Assembly (NCBI GenBank): GCA_007128175.1 | Contig: SKXY01000120.1 | Span: 1-42,177, forward strand | DNA: 42,177 bases | Source: Wenzhouxiangella sp. | Lineage (GTDB): Bacteria > Pseudomonadota > Gammaproteobacteria > Xanthomonadales > Wenzhouxiangellaceae | Reading direction: 5' to 3' | Part shown: piece by piece, positions 9,957 to 16,928 of the stretch | How positions within the stretch are numbered: the first letter of the stretch is position 1 | Layout: the number at the start of each line of letters is the position of its first letter | The notes under the pieces: generated by a model | What the model saw: the letters and a program-made list of their open reading frames with translations, nothing else | What the model was told of the DNA's origin: nothing | Databases searched by the model: none | Program-made: the position numbers and the translations under genes

Positions 9957-10543
9957 GCTGGCGCATCATCATTGCCGCCTGCCTGGCCCTGATCGCAGCA
10001 ACCCTGCTGCGTACCTGGCTGCCCGTCGACAGCGTTTCGGCACCCGACATCACCGCGCCGGATACCCGATTCAACTATTCCCTGACCGATTTTGCCGCCA
10101 GCTTCCGCGACGAGAATGATCGACTCGAACTGGAGATTTCAGGCCCGCGCCTGGAACACGAAGCCGACGCACGCGTGGGCCGCTTGAGCGAGCCCCGCTT
10201 CCACATCGAGCCCGATGGCGCCGACTGGCGGGGCCGCGCTCTCACCGGGCTGATCCTCCGAGAGAACGAAGAACTGGTTCTCGAGGATGACATCGAACTG
10301 ATCCATGCCCACCCCGATGGCGAGATCCGGGTACTGGCAGAGACTCTGCACCATCACCGTACCGAGCGTACAATCACATCCGACGCGCCGGTAGAGATTC
10401 ACCAGGCGGGCTCCTGGCTCAGAGCCGGTGGCCTCATCATCCGGCTGGACGACAACACCATCGAGCTGACCAACCATGTACAGGGCACTCTCAAGCCTGC
10501 TGTTCGCCATCGCACTGACAGCGACGACGCTGATCGCGGCTGA
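9953..10543 (+). CDS. lptC: LPS export protein LptC
   Basis: Bitopic inner-membrane component of the LPS transport bridge. It starts at a GTG (9953) inside the kdsC stop. One N-terminal hydrophobic anchor (about residues 4-20, IIIAACLALIAATLL) is followed by a periplasmic OstA-like beta-jellyroll of about 165 residues. In the family, LptC takes LPS from LptBFG and passes it to LptA. Sequence conservation in LptC is low; the assignment leans on length (196), topology and position between kdsC and lptA. Its last 68 bases overlap the lptA gene in another frame. The lptF and lptG permease genes are not in this window. Confidence 0.9.
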   Translation: MSWRIIIAACLALIAATLLRTWLPVDSVSAPDITAPDTRFNYSLTDFAASFRDENDRLELEISGPRLEHEADARVGRLSEPRFHIEPDGADWRGRALTGLILRENEELVLEDDIELIHAHPDGEIRVLAETLHHHRTERTITSDAPVEIHQAGSWLRAGGLIIRLDDNTIELTNHVQGTLKPAVRHRTDSDDADRG

Positions 10544-11186
10544 GTCTCCGGGCGATGAACCGATCGACATTCGTGCCGACAGCGGTCGATTCGATGGTGG
10601 TCAGGGTGCCACACGACTCAGCGGCAATGTCCTCATCGCGCGCGGCGAAACGGAAGTCAGTGCCGACGAAGGCTTCGCCTTTCAGGGTGATGACCGCAGT
10701 TACGAACGCTTCGAACTCGAAGGCGACCCGGCCACATGGCGCGCCGTCGATGAGGAAGGTGTGGAAATCCACGGTCAGGCGGGACGCATCGTTTACGAAG
10801 TGGCCAACAACCGCGCCACCCTTTCCGGAGGCGTGCGCATCGAACGCGGTGAACTCGTCGTGCAGGCCGACTCCGGTCAGGCACTACAAGCCGAAGGGCG
10901 ATACGAGCGCATCGAACTCGACGGCACCCCGGCACGCTGGTCCACGGTGACCGAGGAAGGTCGACGCGTGGAGGGCGAATCCGATCGCATCATCCACGAC
11001 CTGCTCGCCGAACAGGTCGTCATGGTGGGCAATGCGCGCGTGCGCGAGCCGCGGGGATCGTTCTCCGGGCAACGCCTGCTCTACGACCTGCGCACCCAGG
11101 CCACCGAGGGCGAGGGCGGCATCCACATGATCATCGACCCGGAAGCCATCGACGAGCGTGCCAACGACGGGCAGCAGGACCGATAG
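10476..11186 (+). CDS. lptA: LPS periplasmic carrier LptA
   Basis: Periplasmic OstA-domain protein that forms the bridge between LptC and outer-membrane LptD. 236 residues, longer than the roughly 185 of E. coli. A Sec signal peptide occupies residues 1-22 ([16 protein letters not shown]). The rest is a run of beta strands with repeats such as [12 protein letters not shown] and [12 protein letters not shown], typical of OstA. The start must be the ATG at 10476: no ATG, GTG or TTG codon occurs later within the signal peptide, so the 68-base overlap with lptC is real unless a rarer start is used. It is followed two bases later by lptB. Confidence 0.93.
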   Translation: MYRALSSLLFAIALTATTLIAAESPGDEPIDIRADSGRFDGGQGATRLSGNVLIARGETEVSADEGFAFQGDDRSYERFELEGDPATWRAVDEEGVEIHGQAGRIVYEVANNRATLSGGVRIERGELVVQADSGQALQAEGRYERIELDGTPARWSTVTEEGRRVEGESDRIIHDLLAEQVVMVGNARVREPRGSFSGQRLLYDLRTQATEGEGGIHMIIDPEAIDERANDGQQDR

Positions 11187-11188
11187 CC

Positions 11189-11908
11189 GTGCTGATTGCC
11201 GAACAACTCTCCAAGTCCTATCGCGGTCGCGCGGTAGTCGATGGCGTGACCCTGAACGTCGATACCGGCGAGGTGGTCGGCCTGCTCGGCCCCAACGGCG
11301 CCGGGAAAACCACCTGTTTCTACATGGTCGTGGGCCTGATCGCGCCGGATGCGGGCACCATTCGCATCGGCCAGCGCGACCTGACCCGCGCCAGCATGCA
11401 CCAGCGGGCACAACGCGGACTCGGCTACCTGCCCCAGGAAGCCTCGATCTTCCGCCGCCTGAGCGTGGCCGACAACATCATGGCCATACTCGAACTGCGC
11501 CCGGATCTCGACCGTGCCGGACGTCGCGCCGAGCTGACACAACTGATGGAAGAGTTCCATGTCTCGCACCTGGCCGACCAGGCCGGCATCAGCCTGTCGG
11601 GCGGAGAACGCCGGCGCGTGGAAATCGCCAGGGCTCTGGCGGCCAATCCGTCGTTCATCCTGCTCGACGAACCCTTCGCCGGCGTCGACCCGATTTCGGT
11701 CGGCGAGATCCAGCGCATCGTCCAGCAACTGGCCGCCCGCGACATCGGCATCCTGATCACCGACCACAACGTGCGCGAAACACTCGGCATCTGCGACCGC
11801 GCCTACATCATCAGCCAGGGCAAGGTCCTGACCTCCGGTGCCCCGGCCGACGTCATGGCCGACGAAAACGTTCGCAACGTCTATCTCGGCAAGGAGTTCC
11901 GGCTCTGA
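11189..11908 (+). CDS. lptB: LPS export ABC transporter ATP-binding protein LptB
   Basis: Cytoplasmic ATPase that powers extraction of LPS from the inner membrane with LptF and LptG. 239 residues beginning at a GTG. Walker A is GPNGAGKTT (about residues 35-43), the Q-loop region YLPQEASIF, the ABC signature [13 protein letters not shown], Walker [13 protein letters not shown] and the switch His in ITDHNVRE. All catalytic residues are intact. It ends the lpt unit; the 290-base spacer to rpoN holds a palindromic repeat (11965-12121). Confidence 0.97.
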   Translation: MLIAEQLSKSYRGRAVVDGVTLNVDTGEVVGLLGPNGAGKTTCFYMVVGLIAPDAGTIRIGQRDLTRASMHQRAQRGLGYLPQEASIFRRLSVADNIMAILELRPDLDRAGRRAELTQLMEEFHVSHLADQAGISLSGGERRRVEIARALAANPSFILLDEPFAGVDPISVGEIQRIVQQLAARDIGILITDHNVRETLGICDRAYIISQGKVLTSGAPADVMADENVRNVYLGKEFRL

Positions 11909-11964
11909 GGCGGTTTGATCGAAAGTGGCTCCGTTTCGGGTTTTGGCGCCGGATCCCGAGCTGA

Positions 11965-12121
11965 GAAAGGAAAAACGTAAAACGTGAAACGGTGGGATTG
12001 CCGTGCTGCTCTTCTTTCAGAGGTGGCCAATGGCGGGACGCTGACCATTCGCCACCATGCATCCATTCTCGGCAACGAACCTTCCCCCGTTTTTCGATTT
12101 CCGTTTTCCGTTTTCCGTTTA
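11965..12121. repeat. Dispersed nested palindromic element, copy A
   Basis: About 157 bases between lptB and rpoN. Left arm 11968-11992 is a run of AAAACG-type heptads ending in GG; right arm 12084-12121 is CCCCCG followed by CGTTTTC-type heptads, so its reverse complement matches the left arm. Inside, GGTGGCCAATGGC (12022-12034) pairs with GACCATTCGCCACC (12043-12056), 11 of 13 aligned bases. Copies B and C share the heptad arms, the G-runs and the inner box. A TAGAAT at 12186-12191, just before the rpoN start, lies about 65 bases downstream of the element. Confidence 0.8.
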
Positions 12122-12198
12122 TCCCGCTCGACGCTGGCGGCAATGCAATCCGATCGGCCCAGTGGCCCGAATCTTGCAGTTACCGTAGAATCGGACCC

Positions 12199-13605
12199 AT
12201 GAAACAAGGCACTCGCCTCCAGCTCAAACTCGGCCAGAAACTCAAGCTGGCGCCGCAATTGCGCCAGGCCATCGCCTTGTTGCAACTCAACCGCATCGAA
12301 TTGCGCCAGCACATTCGTGAGGTACTCGACACCAATCCCCTGCTCGAACGTGCCGATGAACCCGGCACCGACGGCGAAGAAGCGGGAAACGACGCGGACG
12401 TCGACCTCGACTACGAGGATGATTACGGGTTCGATGACCTGCCGGAAGGCTTTTCGGTCGCGCGCGACGCCCCCAATTACGACGAGTTCATCAGCGACCG
12501 CGCCGATGAATCGCTGCAGCAACACCTGCTATGGCAGGTCAACCTGTCGGGCTTCAACGAAACCGACGAAGCGATCGCCCGCGCCATCATCTACGCGCTC
12601 GACGAGGATGGCTATCTGGGCGATGACATCACGACGCTGCGCGGCTCACTGGCGCCCGAGTACCTGGTCGGCGAAGACGAGATCCTGGCCGTGCTTGAAC
12701 GCATCCAGCACTTCGAGCCAGTCGGCGTGGCCAGCCGCTCGATCGACGAATGCCTGCTGGTCCAACTCAGGGCCATGCCCGCCGCCACCCCTTCGCTCGG
12801 ACTCGCCTGCCATATTGTCGAACACCATTTCACGGCGCTCGGACGACAGGACATCGACACCCTGTGTCGACACACCGGCGTCGCGGCCGACGAAATTCGT
12901 GACGCCATCGGCGTCATCAGGCGGACCAACCCCCACCCCTGCTCGCGTTTTTCCAGCGACAACGAAAACTACATCGTGCCCGATGTCTACGTGCACCCGG
13001 CCGAAGAAGGGTGGCGGGTCACACTGAACCCTGACAGTGACCCCGGGCTGCGGCTCAACGACATGTACGTGAAACTGGCCCGCCAGAGTCGCGGGGAAGA
13101 CAAGAAATACCTCAACGACCGTCTTCAGGAGGCCCGCTGGCTGATCAGCGGACTGGAGATGCGCAACCAGACCCTGCTGGCGGTCACCCGCGCCATCGTC
13201 GAACGCCAGCATCCATTCTTCGGGGAAGGCGAGACCGGCATGCGTCCTTTGCTGCAACGGGAAGTCGCCGAGAAGATCGGCGTGCACGAATCGACCGTTT
13301 CCCGCGCCACCACCCAGAAATATGCGCATACGCCCCGGGGAACGTTCGAACTCAAGCATTTCTTCTCTGTGGGCATCGACACACGAGACGGCAACCAGGT
13401 GGCCGCCACTGCCGTCAAGGCCAGACTGCGCCGACTGATCGGCGAGGAGCCGGCCGGCAAACCATTTTCCGACCAGGCGCTGGCCGAAGGACTGGCCGAA
13501 CAGGGCATCCTGCTGGCGCGCCGGACCGTAGCCAAGTATCGCGAACAACTGGGTATTCCGGGATCGGCTCAGCGACGTCGTGCAGCCCGTCTGCAAACAG
13601 CCTGA
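12199..13605 (+). CDS. rpoN: RNA polymerase sigma-54 factor RpoN
   Basis: Alternative sigma factor that recognises -24/-12 promoters and needs an AAA+ activator. 468 residues from the ATG at 12199. Region I is Gln/Leu-rich (LKLAPQLRQAIALLQLNRI), region II is acidic (residues about 55-85), and the C-terminal RpoN box is ARRTVAKYRE, matching the family's invariant signature. The DNA-binding helix-turn-helix (EKIGVHESTVSRAT) precedes it. The frame is open upstream to 11992, but that extension runs through repeat copy A and lacks sigma-54 character. No activator (bEBP) gene is present in this window. hpf follows after 54 bases. Confidence 0.97.
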   Translation: MKQGTRLQLKLGQKLKLAPQLRQAIALLQLNRIELRQHIREVLDTNPLLERADEPGTDGEEAGNDADVDLDYEDDYGFDDLPEGFSVARDAPNYDEFISDRADESLQQHLLWQVNLSGFNETDEAIARAIIYALDEDGYLGDDITTLRGSLAPEYLVGEDEILAVLERIQHFEPVGVASRSIDECLLVQLRAMPAATPSLGLACHIVEHHFTALGRQDIDTLCRHTGVAADEIRDAIGVIRRTNPHPCSRFSSDNENYIVPDVYVHPAEEGWRVTLNPDSDPGLRLNDMYVKLARQSRGEDKKYLNDRLQEARWLISGLEMRNQTLLAVTRAIVERQHPFFGEGETGMRPLLQREVAEKIGVHESTVSRATTQKYAHTPRGTFELKHFFSVGIDTRDGNQVAATAVKARLRRLIGEEPAGKPFSDQALAEGLAEQGILLARRTVAKYREQLGIPGSAQRRRAARLQTA

Positions 13606-13637
13606 CGACCCGGTCGTCACTGGTATAAGATTGGCGC
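13604..13637 (+). promoter_or_regulatory. Candidate promoter region of hpf with a 15-base palindrome
   Basis: CTGACG (13602-13607), a 16-base spacer and TATAAG (13624-13629) make a passable sigma-70 promoter. Overlapping its -35 end is the inverted repeat GACGACC-C-GGTCGTC (13604-13618), operator- or hairpin-like. The stretch TGGTATAAGATTGGCG (13621-13636) also keeps the GG and GC spacing of a sigma-54 -24/-12 element, but matches the consensus only partly. These readings compete and none is proven. Confidence 0.35.
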
Positions 13638-13659
13638 ATCACCGCCAAGGAGTCCATTC

Positions 13660-13986
13660 ATGCAACTTGAAGTTACCGGCCATAACATCGAAGTGACCCA
13701 GGCCCTGCGTGCCTACATCTCCGAGAAGGCCGAACGGCTCGAACGCCATTTCGACAACCTGATTTCGGCCCATTTCGTGCTGCGGCTCGACAAGCTGGAA
13801 CACACGGCCGAGGCCACGATCGGCGTTGGCGGCCGGACGAATCCCATTCATGCCGACGCCGTGTCCGAGGACATGTATGCGGCAATCGATGGACTGATCG
13901 ACAAGCTCGACCGACAGGTCCGCCGCCACAAGGACAAGGTCACGGATCATCGTGCGACACGCCCCACCCCCCCACAGGCCGACTGA
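13660..13986 (+). CDS. hpf: Ribosome hibernation promoting factor (short HPF)
   Basis: A 108-residue ribosome-associated protein of the HPF/RaiA family; short HPF acts with RMF to form inactive 100S ribosomes in stationary phase. Family features are MQLEVTGHNIEVTQALRAYI at the N-terminus, and the later DMYAAIDGLIDKLDRQVRRH helix with its basic tail. There is no C-terminal dimerisation domain, so this is the short form. AAGGAG (13647-13652) lies 7 bases before the ATG, a strong start. The position between rpoN and ptsN matches E. coli. Confidence 0.94.
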   Translation: MQLEVTGHNIEVTQALRAYISEKAERLERHFDNLISAHFVLRLDKLEHTAEATIGVGGRTNPIHADAVSEDMYAAIDGLIDKLDRQVRRHKDKVTDHRATRPTPPQAD

Positions 13987-14016
13987 ACGGACCGCCTGAC
14001 TTTCCGGCAAGCTGTC

Positions 14017-14487
14017 ATGCACCTCACCGATGTCCTCGACGTCGACCGCATCGCGGTCGACATCACCGTCTCCAGCAAGAAGTCCCTGCTGGAAAAGGCC
14101 GCCGCCCTGCTGGCGTCCACCTCCGATAGCGCCGATTCGCGCGATATCTTCGAAAGTCTGTGCCAGCGCGAGCGGCTGGGATCGACAGGGCTTGGCCACG
14201 GCGTTGCCATTCCCCACGGCCGAGTGACCGGCCAACAAACCGTCGCCGGGGCCGTGATCCGACTCCAGAAGGCCATCGATTTCGATGCCCCCGACTCCGA
14301 CCCGGTCGATCTGTTCTTTGCCCTGGCCGTTCCCGACAAGTGCACGGACGTGCACCTGCGCCTGCTGGCCGATATCGCCGAACGGCTCGGCCGGGAGCAG
14401 CAACGACAAGCCATTCGTGAGGCCGCGGATTCCGACCAGTTGTTGAGGTTGCTGTCCACCGACCTGGCCGAACCGCCACGGCAATGA
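14017..14487 (+). CDS. ptsN: Nitrogen-regulatory PTS protein EIIA(Ntr)
   Basis: A fructose-type EIIA domain (PTS_EIIA_2), 156 residues, serving regulation rather than sugar transport. The phosphorylated histidine is about residue 67 in GLGHGVAIPHGRV. In E. coli EIIA(Ntr) controls potassium uptake and other targets; targets here are unknown. It overlaps hprK by four bases. Phosphate would come from the HPr and EI encoded 2-3 kb downstream. Confidence 0.95.
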   Translation: MHLTDVLDVDRIAVDITVSSKKSLLEKAAALLASTSDSADSRDIFESLCQRERLGSTGLGHGVAIPHGRVTGQQTVAGAVIRLQKAIDFDAPDSDPVDLFFALAVPDKCTDVHLRLLADIAERLGREQQRQAIREAADSDQLLRLLSTDLAEPPRQ

Positions 14488-15425
14488 CCACACGGATCAC
14501 CCCGGCCGAACTCCATGACCAGTTTTCCGACCGCCTCGGTCTCGCCTGGATCTGCGGCAAACGCGAGGCGCGCCGGCGTGAAATCAAGCCGACCGGATTT
14601 CATACCCGTCCATCGCTGGTCGGCTTCCTGAACCTCATCCACTCCACGCGCATCCAGGTCATCGGGCGCGAGGAGTTCGACTGGCTGGAAGGCCTGGATT
14701 CGCGCATTCGCTGGGAATCACTGGCGCGCATCATGGATTCGAGGCCTGCCGCCATCATTGTCGCCAACGGTCTCGAAGTCGCCGACGATCTCGAGCAACT
14801 GGCACGCGAAAGCAACACCCCGTTGCTGACCTCCACCCAGCGCGACTGGGAACTGGTCGAGTTCCTCGAATACCAGATCGCGCGCCGGCTCGCGCCCCGA
14901 ACCACGCTGCACGGCGTATTCATGGAGATCTTCACCATCGGTGTGCTGATTACCGGTGATGCCGGCACCGGCAAGAGCGAGCTGGCACTGGAACTGATTT
15001 CCCGGGGACATCGCCTGATTGCCGACGACGCCCCCGAGTTCACCCAGCTTACGCCCGATATCGTCGAGGGCTCGTGCCCGCCGGTACTGCGTGAATGCTT
15101 GGAGGTGCGCGGACTGGGCATCCTCAATATCCGGCGCATGTTCGGCGATGCCGCGATCAAATCCAAGAAGTACCTGCGCCTGATTATCCATCTGCACATG
15201 CCCGAGCCCGGCGATGAGGAAGGCGACCGACTTCACGGTGACGACAGCATGCGCGACGTGCTCGACCTGAAAATTCCGCAAATCAACCTGCCGGTGCTTG
15301 CCGGCCGCAACATGGCGGTGATTGCAGAGGCCGCGGTACGTGACTTCATGCTGCGCATGAAAGGCTTCGATGCCGCCGCCGAGTTCGTTGAACGTCACGG
15401 CCGGCTGCTGTCAGATCAGAAATGA
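14484..15425 (+). CDS. hprK: HPr kinase/phosphorylase
   Basis: Bifunctional enzyme that phosphorylates and dephosphorylates HPr at Ser46. 313 residues with an N-terminal regulatory domain and a C-terminal P-loop domain: Walker A GDAGTGKSE (about residue 157) and the family signature ECLEVRGLGILNIRRMFG. Enterobacteria lack HprK; many other proteobacteria keep it in this gene order. Its substrate HPr in this window carries a Ser at position 46. The start codon lies within the ptsN stop and the stop overlaps rapZ (ATGA at 15422-15425), so the block is probably one operon. Confidence 0.96.
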   Translation: MTTRITPAELHDQFSDRLGLAWICGKREARRREIKPTGFHTRPSLVGFLNLIHSTRIQVIGREEFDWLEGLDSRIRWESLARIMDSRPAAIIVANGLEVADDLEQLARESNTPLLTSTQRDWELVEFLEYQIARRLAPRTTLHGVFMEIFTIGVLITGDAGTGKSELALELISRGHRLIADDAPEFTQLTPDIVEGSCPPVLRECLEVRGLGILNIRRMFGDAAIKSKKYLRLIIHLHMPEPGDEEGDRLHGDDSMRDVLDLKIPQINLPVLAGRNMAVIAEAAVRDFMLRMKGFDAAAEFVERHGRLLSDQK

Positions 15426-16288
15426 ACAACGCTCTCTCACTGATCATCATCAGCGGACTGTCGGGCAGCGGCAAGACCGTGGCCCTGCATGCCCTTGAGG
15501 ATCTGGGCTACTACTGCGTCGACAACCTGCCGGGCAATCTGTTGCCGGAACTGGCCAACGAGGTGCGCAGTCAGCCCGAGTGCTATCCGCGTGTAGCCAT
15601 CGGCATCGATGCCCGCAGCGGACCGGAAGGCCTGGGTCGGCTGCCCTCATTGCTCGAGGCGTTGCCGGGCGATCCCGGATTCCGACTGCTTTTTCTCGAC
15701 ACCGACGAGAAGGTACTGATCCGTCGCTTCAGCGAAACACGCCGGCGTCACCCCCTGAGCGACCTCGGCGGCCTGGAAACGGCGATCTCGGCCGAGCGCG
15801 AATTGCTCGCCCCGATTCGCGAGAAAGCCGACTGGATCATCGACACATCCGAAAGCAATCTGCATCAGCTCCGGCGCCAGGTCTGGCGCACCATCGGCAT
15901 CACCGAGAACGAGAGCGTACAGTCGGTGGTGCTCGAATCGTTCGCCTTCAAGCGTGGCGTGCCGCGCGACGTCGACATGGTATTTGACGCCCGCTGTCTG
16001 CCCAACCCGCACTGGCAACCCGGCCTGCGCGCCCACACCGGGCTGGAAGCATCGGTACAGGAGTACCTGGAACGGCATGAAATCGTCGATGCTTTCTGCG
16101 ATGACGTACTCGCCTTCGTCAAGCGTTGGCTCCCGGCACTGGCCGAGGACCAGCGCAGCCTGGTGACAATCGCCGTTGGATGTACCGGCGGCCAGCACCG
16201 CTCGGTATACGTCATCGACCGCATCGGCAATGCCCTGCGCGCTCAAGGCTTGAGGGTGCTGGTCAGTCATCGGGAGCTGGAGCAATGA
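15422..16288 (+). CDS. rapZ: RNase adapter protein / nucleotide-binding protein RapZ (YvcJ)
   Basis: A 288-residue P-loop protein. In E. coli RapZ directs RNase E to the small RNA GlmZ and so adjusts glucosamine-6-phosphate synthase, linking to cell-wall and LPS precursors. Walker A is SGLSGSGKTVALHAL (about residues 11-20), and the C-terminal domain has GCTGGQHRSVYVIDRI, typical of the family. No GlmZ-like RNA was identified in the window, and outside enterobacteria the RapZ targets are unclear. It lies between hprK and the EIIA(Man) gene with four-base overlaps on both sides. Confidence 0.95.
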   Translation: MNNALSLIIISGLSGSGKTVALHALEDLGYYCVDNLPGNLLPELANEVRSQPECYPRVAIGIDARSGPEGLGRLPSLLEALPGDPGFRLLFLDTDEKVLIRRFSETRRRHPLSDLGGLETAISAERELLAPIREKADWIIDTSESNLHQLRRQVWRTIGITENESVQSVVLESFAFKRGVPRDVDMVFDARCLPNPHWQPGLRAHTGLEASVQEYLERHEIVDAFCDDVLAFVKRWLPALAEDQRSLVTIAVGCTGGQHRSVYVIDRIGNALRAQGLRVLVSHRELEQ

Positions 16289-16662
16289 CCGGCATCGTTC
16301 TGGTCACCCACGACGGCCTCGGCGAAGCGATTCGCCACGAAGCCGAGCATATCCTCGGGCGCACGATCAACCTCACCACCGTGGCCATCAGCTACCGCAC
16401 CGACCCGGAGTCGAGTCTGCACGAACTGCGTGCAGTAATGGCGGCCAGCGCCGATACCGGCGGCACTCTCGTTCTGACTGACCTGCCCGGCGCCACACCG
16501 CACAACCTGGCTTACCGCGCAGCGGTCGAAAGCGGCATTCCCGTGGTCTCGGGGCTTAATCTTCCCATGTTGCTGAAGGTCATCAACCATGTCGATGAAC
16601 CGGCCGACGAGCTGGCCGGCCGGGCGTGTGAAGGGGGCCAGCAAGGCGTGGTTCGCAGATGA
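16285..16662 (+). CDS. PTS mannose-type EIIA domain protein
   Basis: A 125-residue EIIA(Man)-fold protein starting at the ATG within the rapZ stop. The predicted phosphorylated His is residue 9 in IVLVTHDGLGEA. The middle contains LTDLPGATPHNLAYRAA and the late segment VVSGLNLPMLLKVINH, both usual for PTS_EIIA-man. No EIIB, EIIC or EIID partner is nearby, so it probably serves as a phosphate sink or regulator rather than sugar uptake. The same stand-alone gene is found between rapZ and ptsH in related proteobacteria (family knowledge). Confidence 0.9.
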   Translation: MTGIVLVTHDGLGEAIRHEAEHILGRTINLTTVAISYRTDPESSLHELRAVMAASADTGGTLVLTDLPGATPHNLAYRAAVESGIPVVSGLNLPMLLKVINHVDEPADELAGRACEGGQQGVVRR

Positions 16663-16928
16663 CCCGCAGGCCCCTGCAACTGACCAACCGGCTCGGCCTG
16701 CATGCCCGCGCGGCCAGCAAGCTGGTGCAGACCGCGTCTGGCTTCGATTGCCAGGCCTGGCTGGAGTACAACGGGCGCCGGGTCAATGCGCGATCGATCA
16801 TGGGCGTCCTGCTGCTGGCCGCCCCTTGCGGCAGTGAACTGGTCCTGGAGACATCCGGAGCTCAGGACGAGGAGGCGGCCGACGCCATTGCCGAGCTGGT
16901 CGAACGGCGATTCGGAGAAGACCAGTGA
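16659..16928 (+). CDS. ptsH: Phosphocarrier protein HPr
   Basis: 89-residue PTS phosphocarrier. His15 lies in NRLGLHARAASK and accepts phosphate from Enzyme I. Ser46 lies in VNARSIMGVLLLAA, the site used by HPr kinase, consistent with hprK upstream. It overlaps the EIIA(Man) gene and ptsI by four bases each. It could equally be called NPr because it feeds ptsN, but the presence of HprK and Ser46 suits HPr. Confidence 0.95.
   Translation: MTRRPLQLTNRLGLHARAASKLVQTASGFDCQAWLEYNGRRVNARSIMGVLLLAAPCGSELVLETSGAQDEEAADAIAELVERRFGEDQ

Noticed and set aside
12084-12121. Short tandem CGTTTTC units considered as a CRISPR array
   Set aside because: The period is only 7 bases with no spacers, and the units are one arm of the palindromic element.
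11992-12198. N-terminal extension of rpoN
   Set aside because: The extension runs through the palindromic repeat and lacks the Gln-rich region I, which begins correctly at the ATG at 12199.
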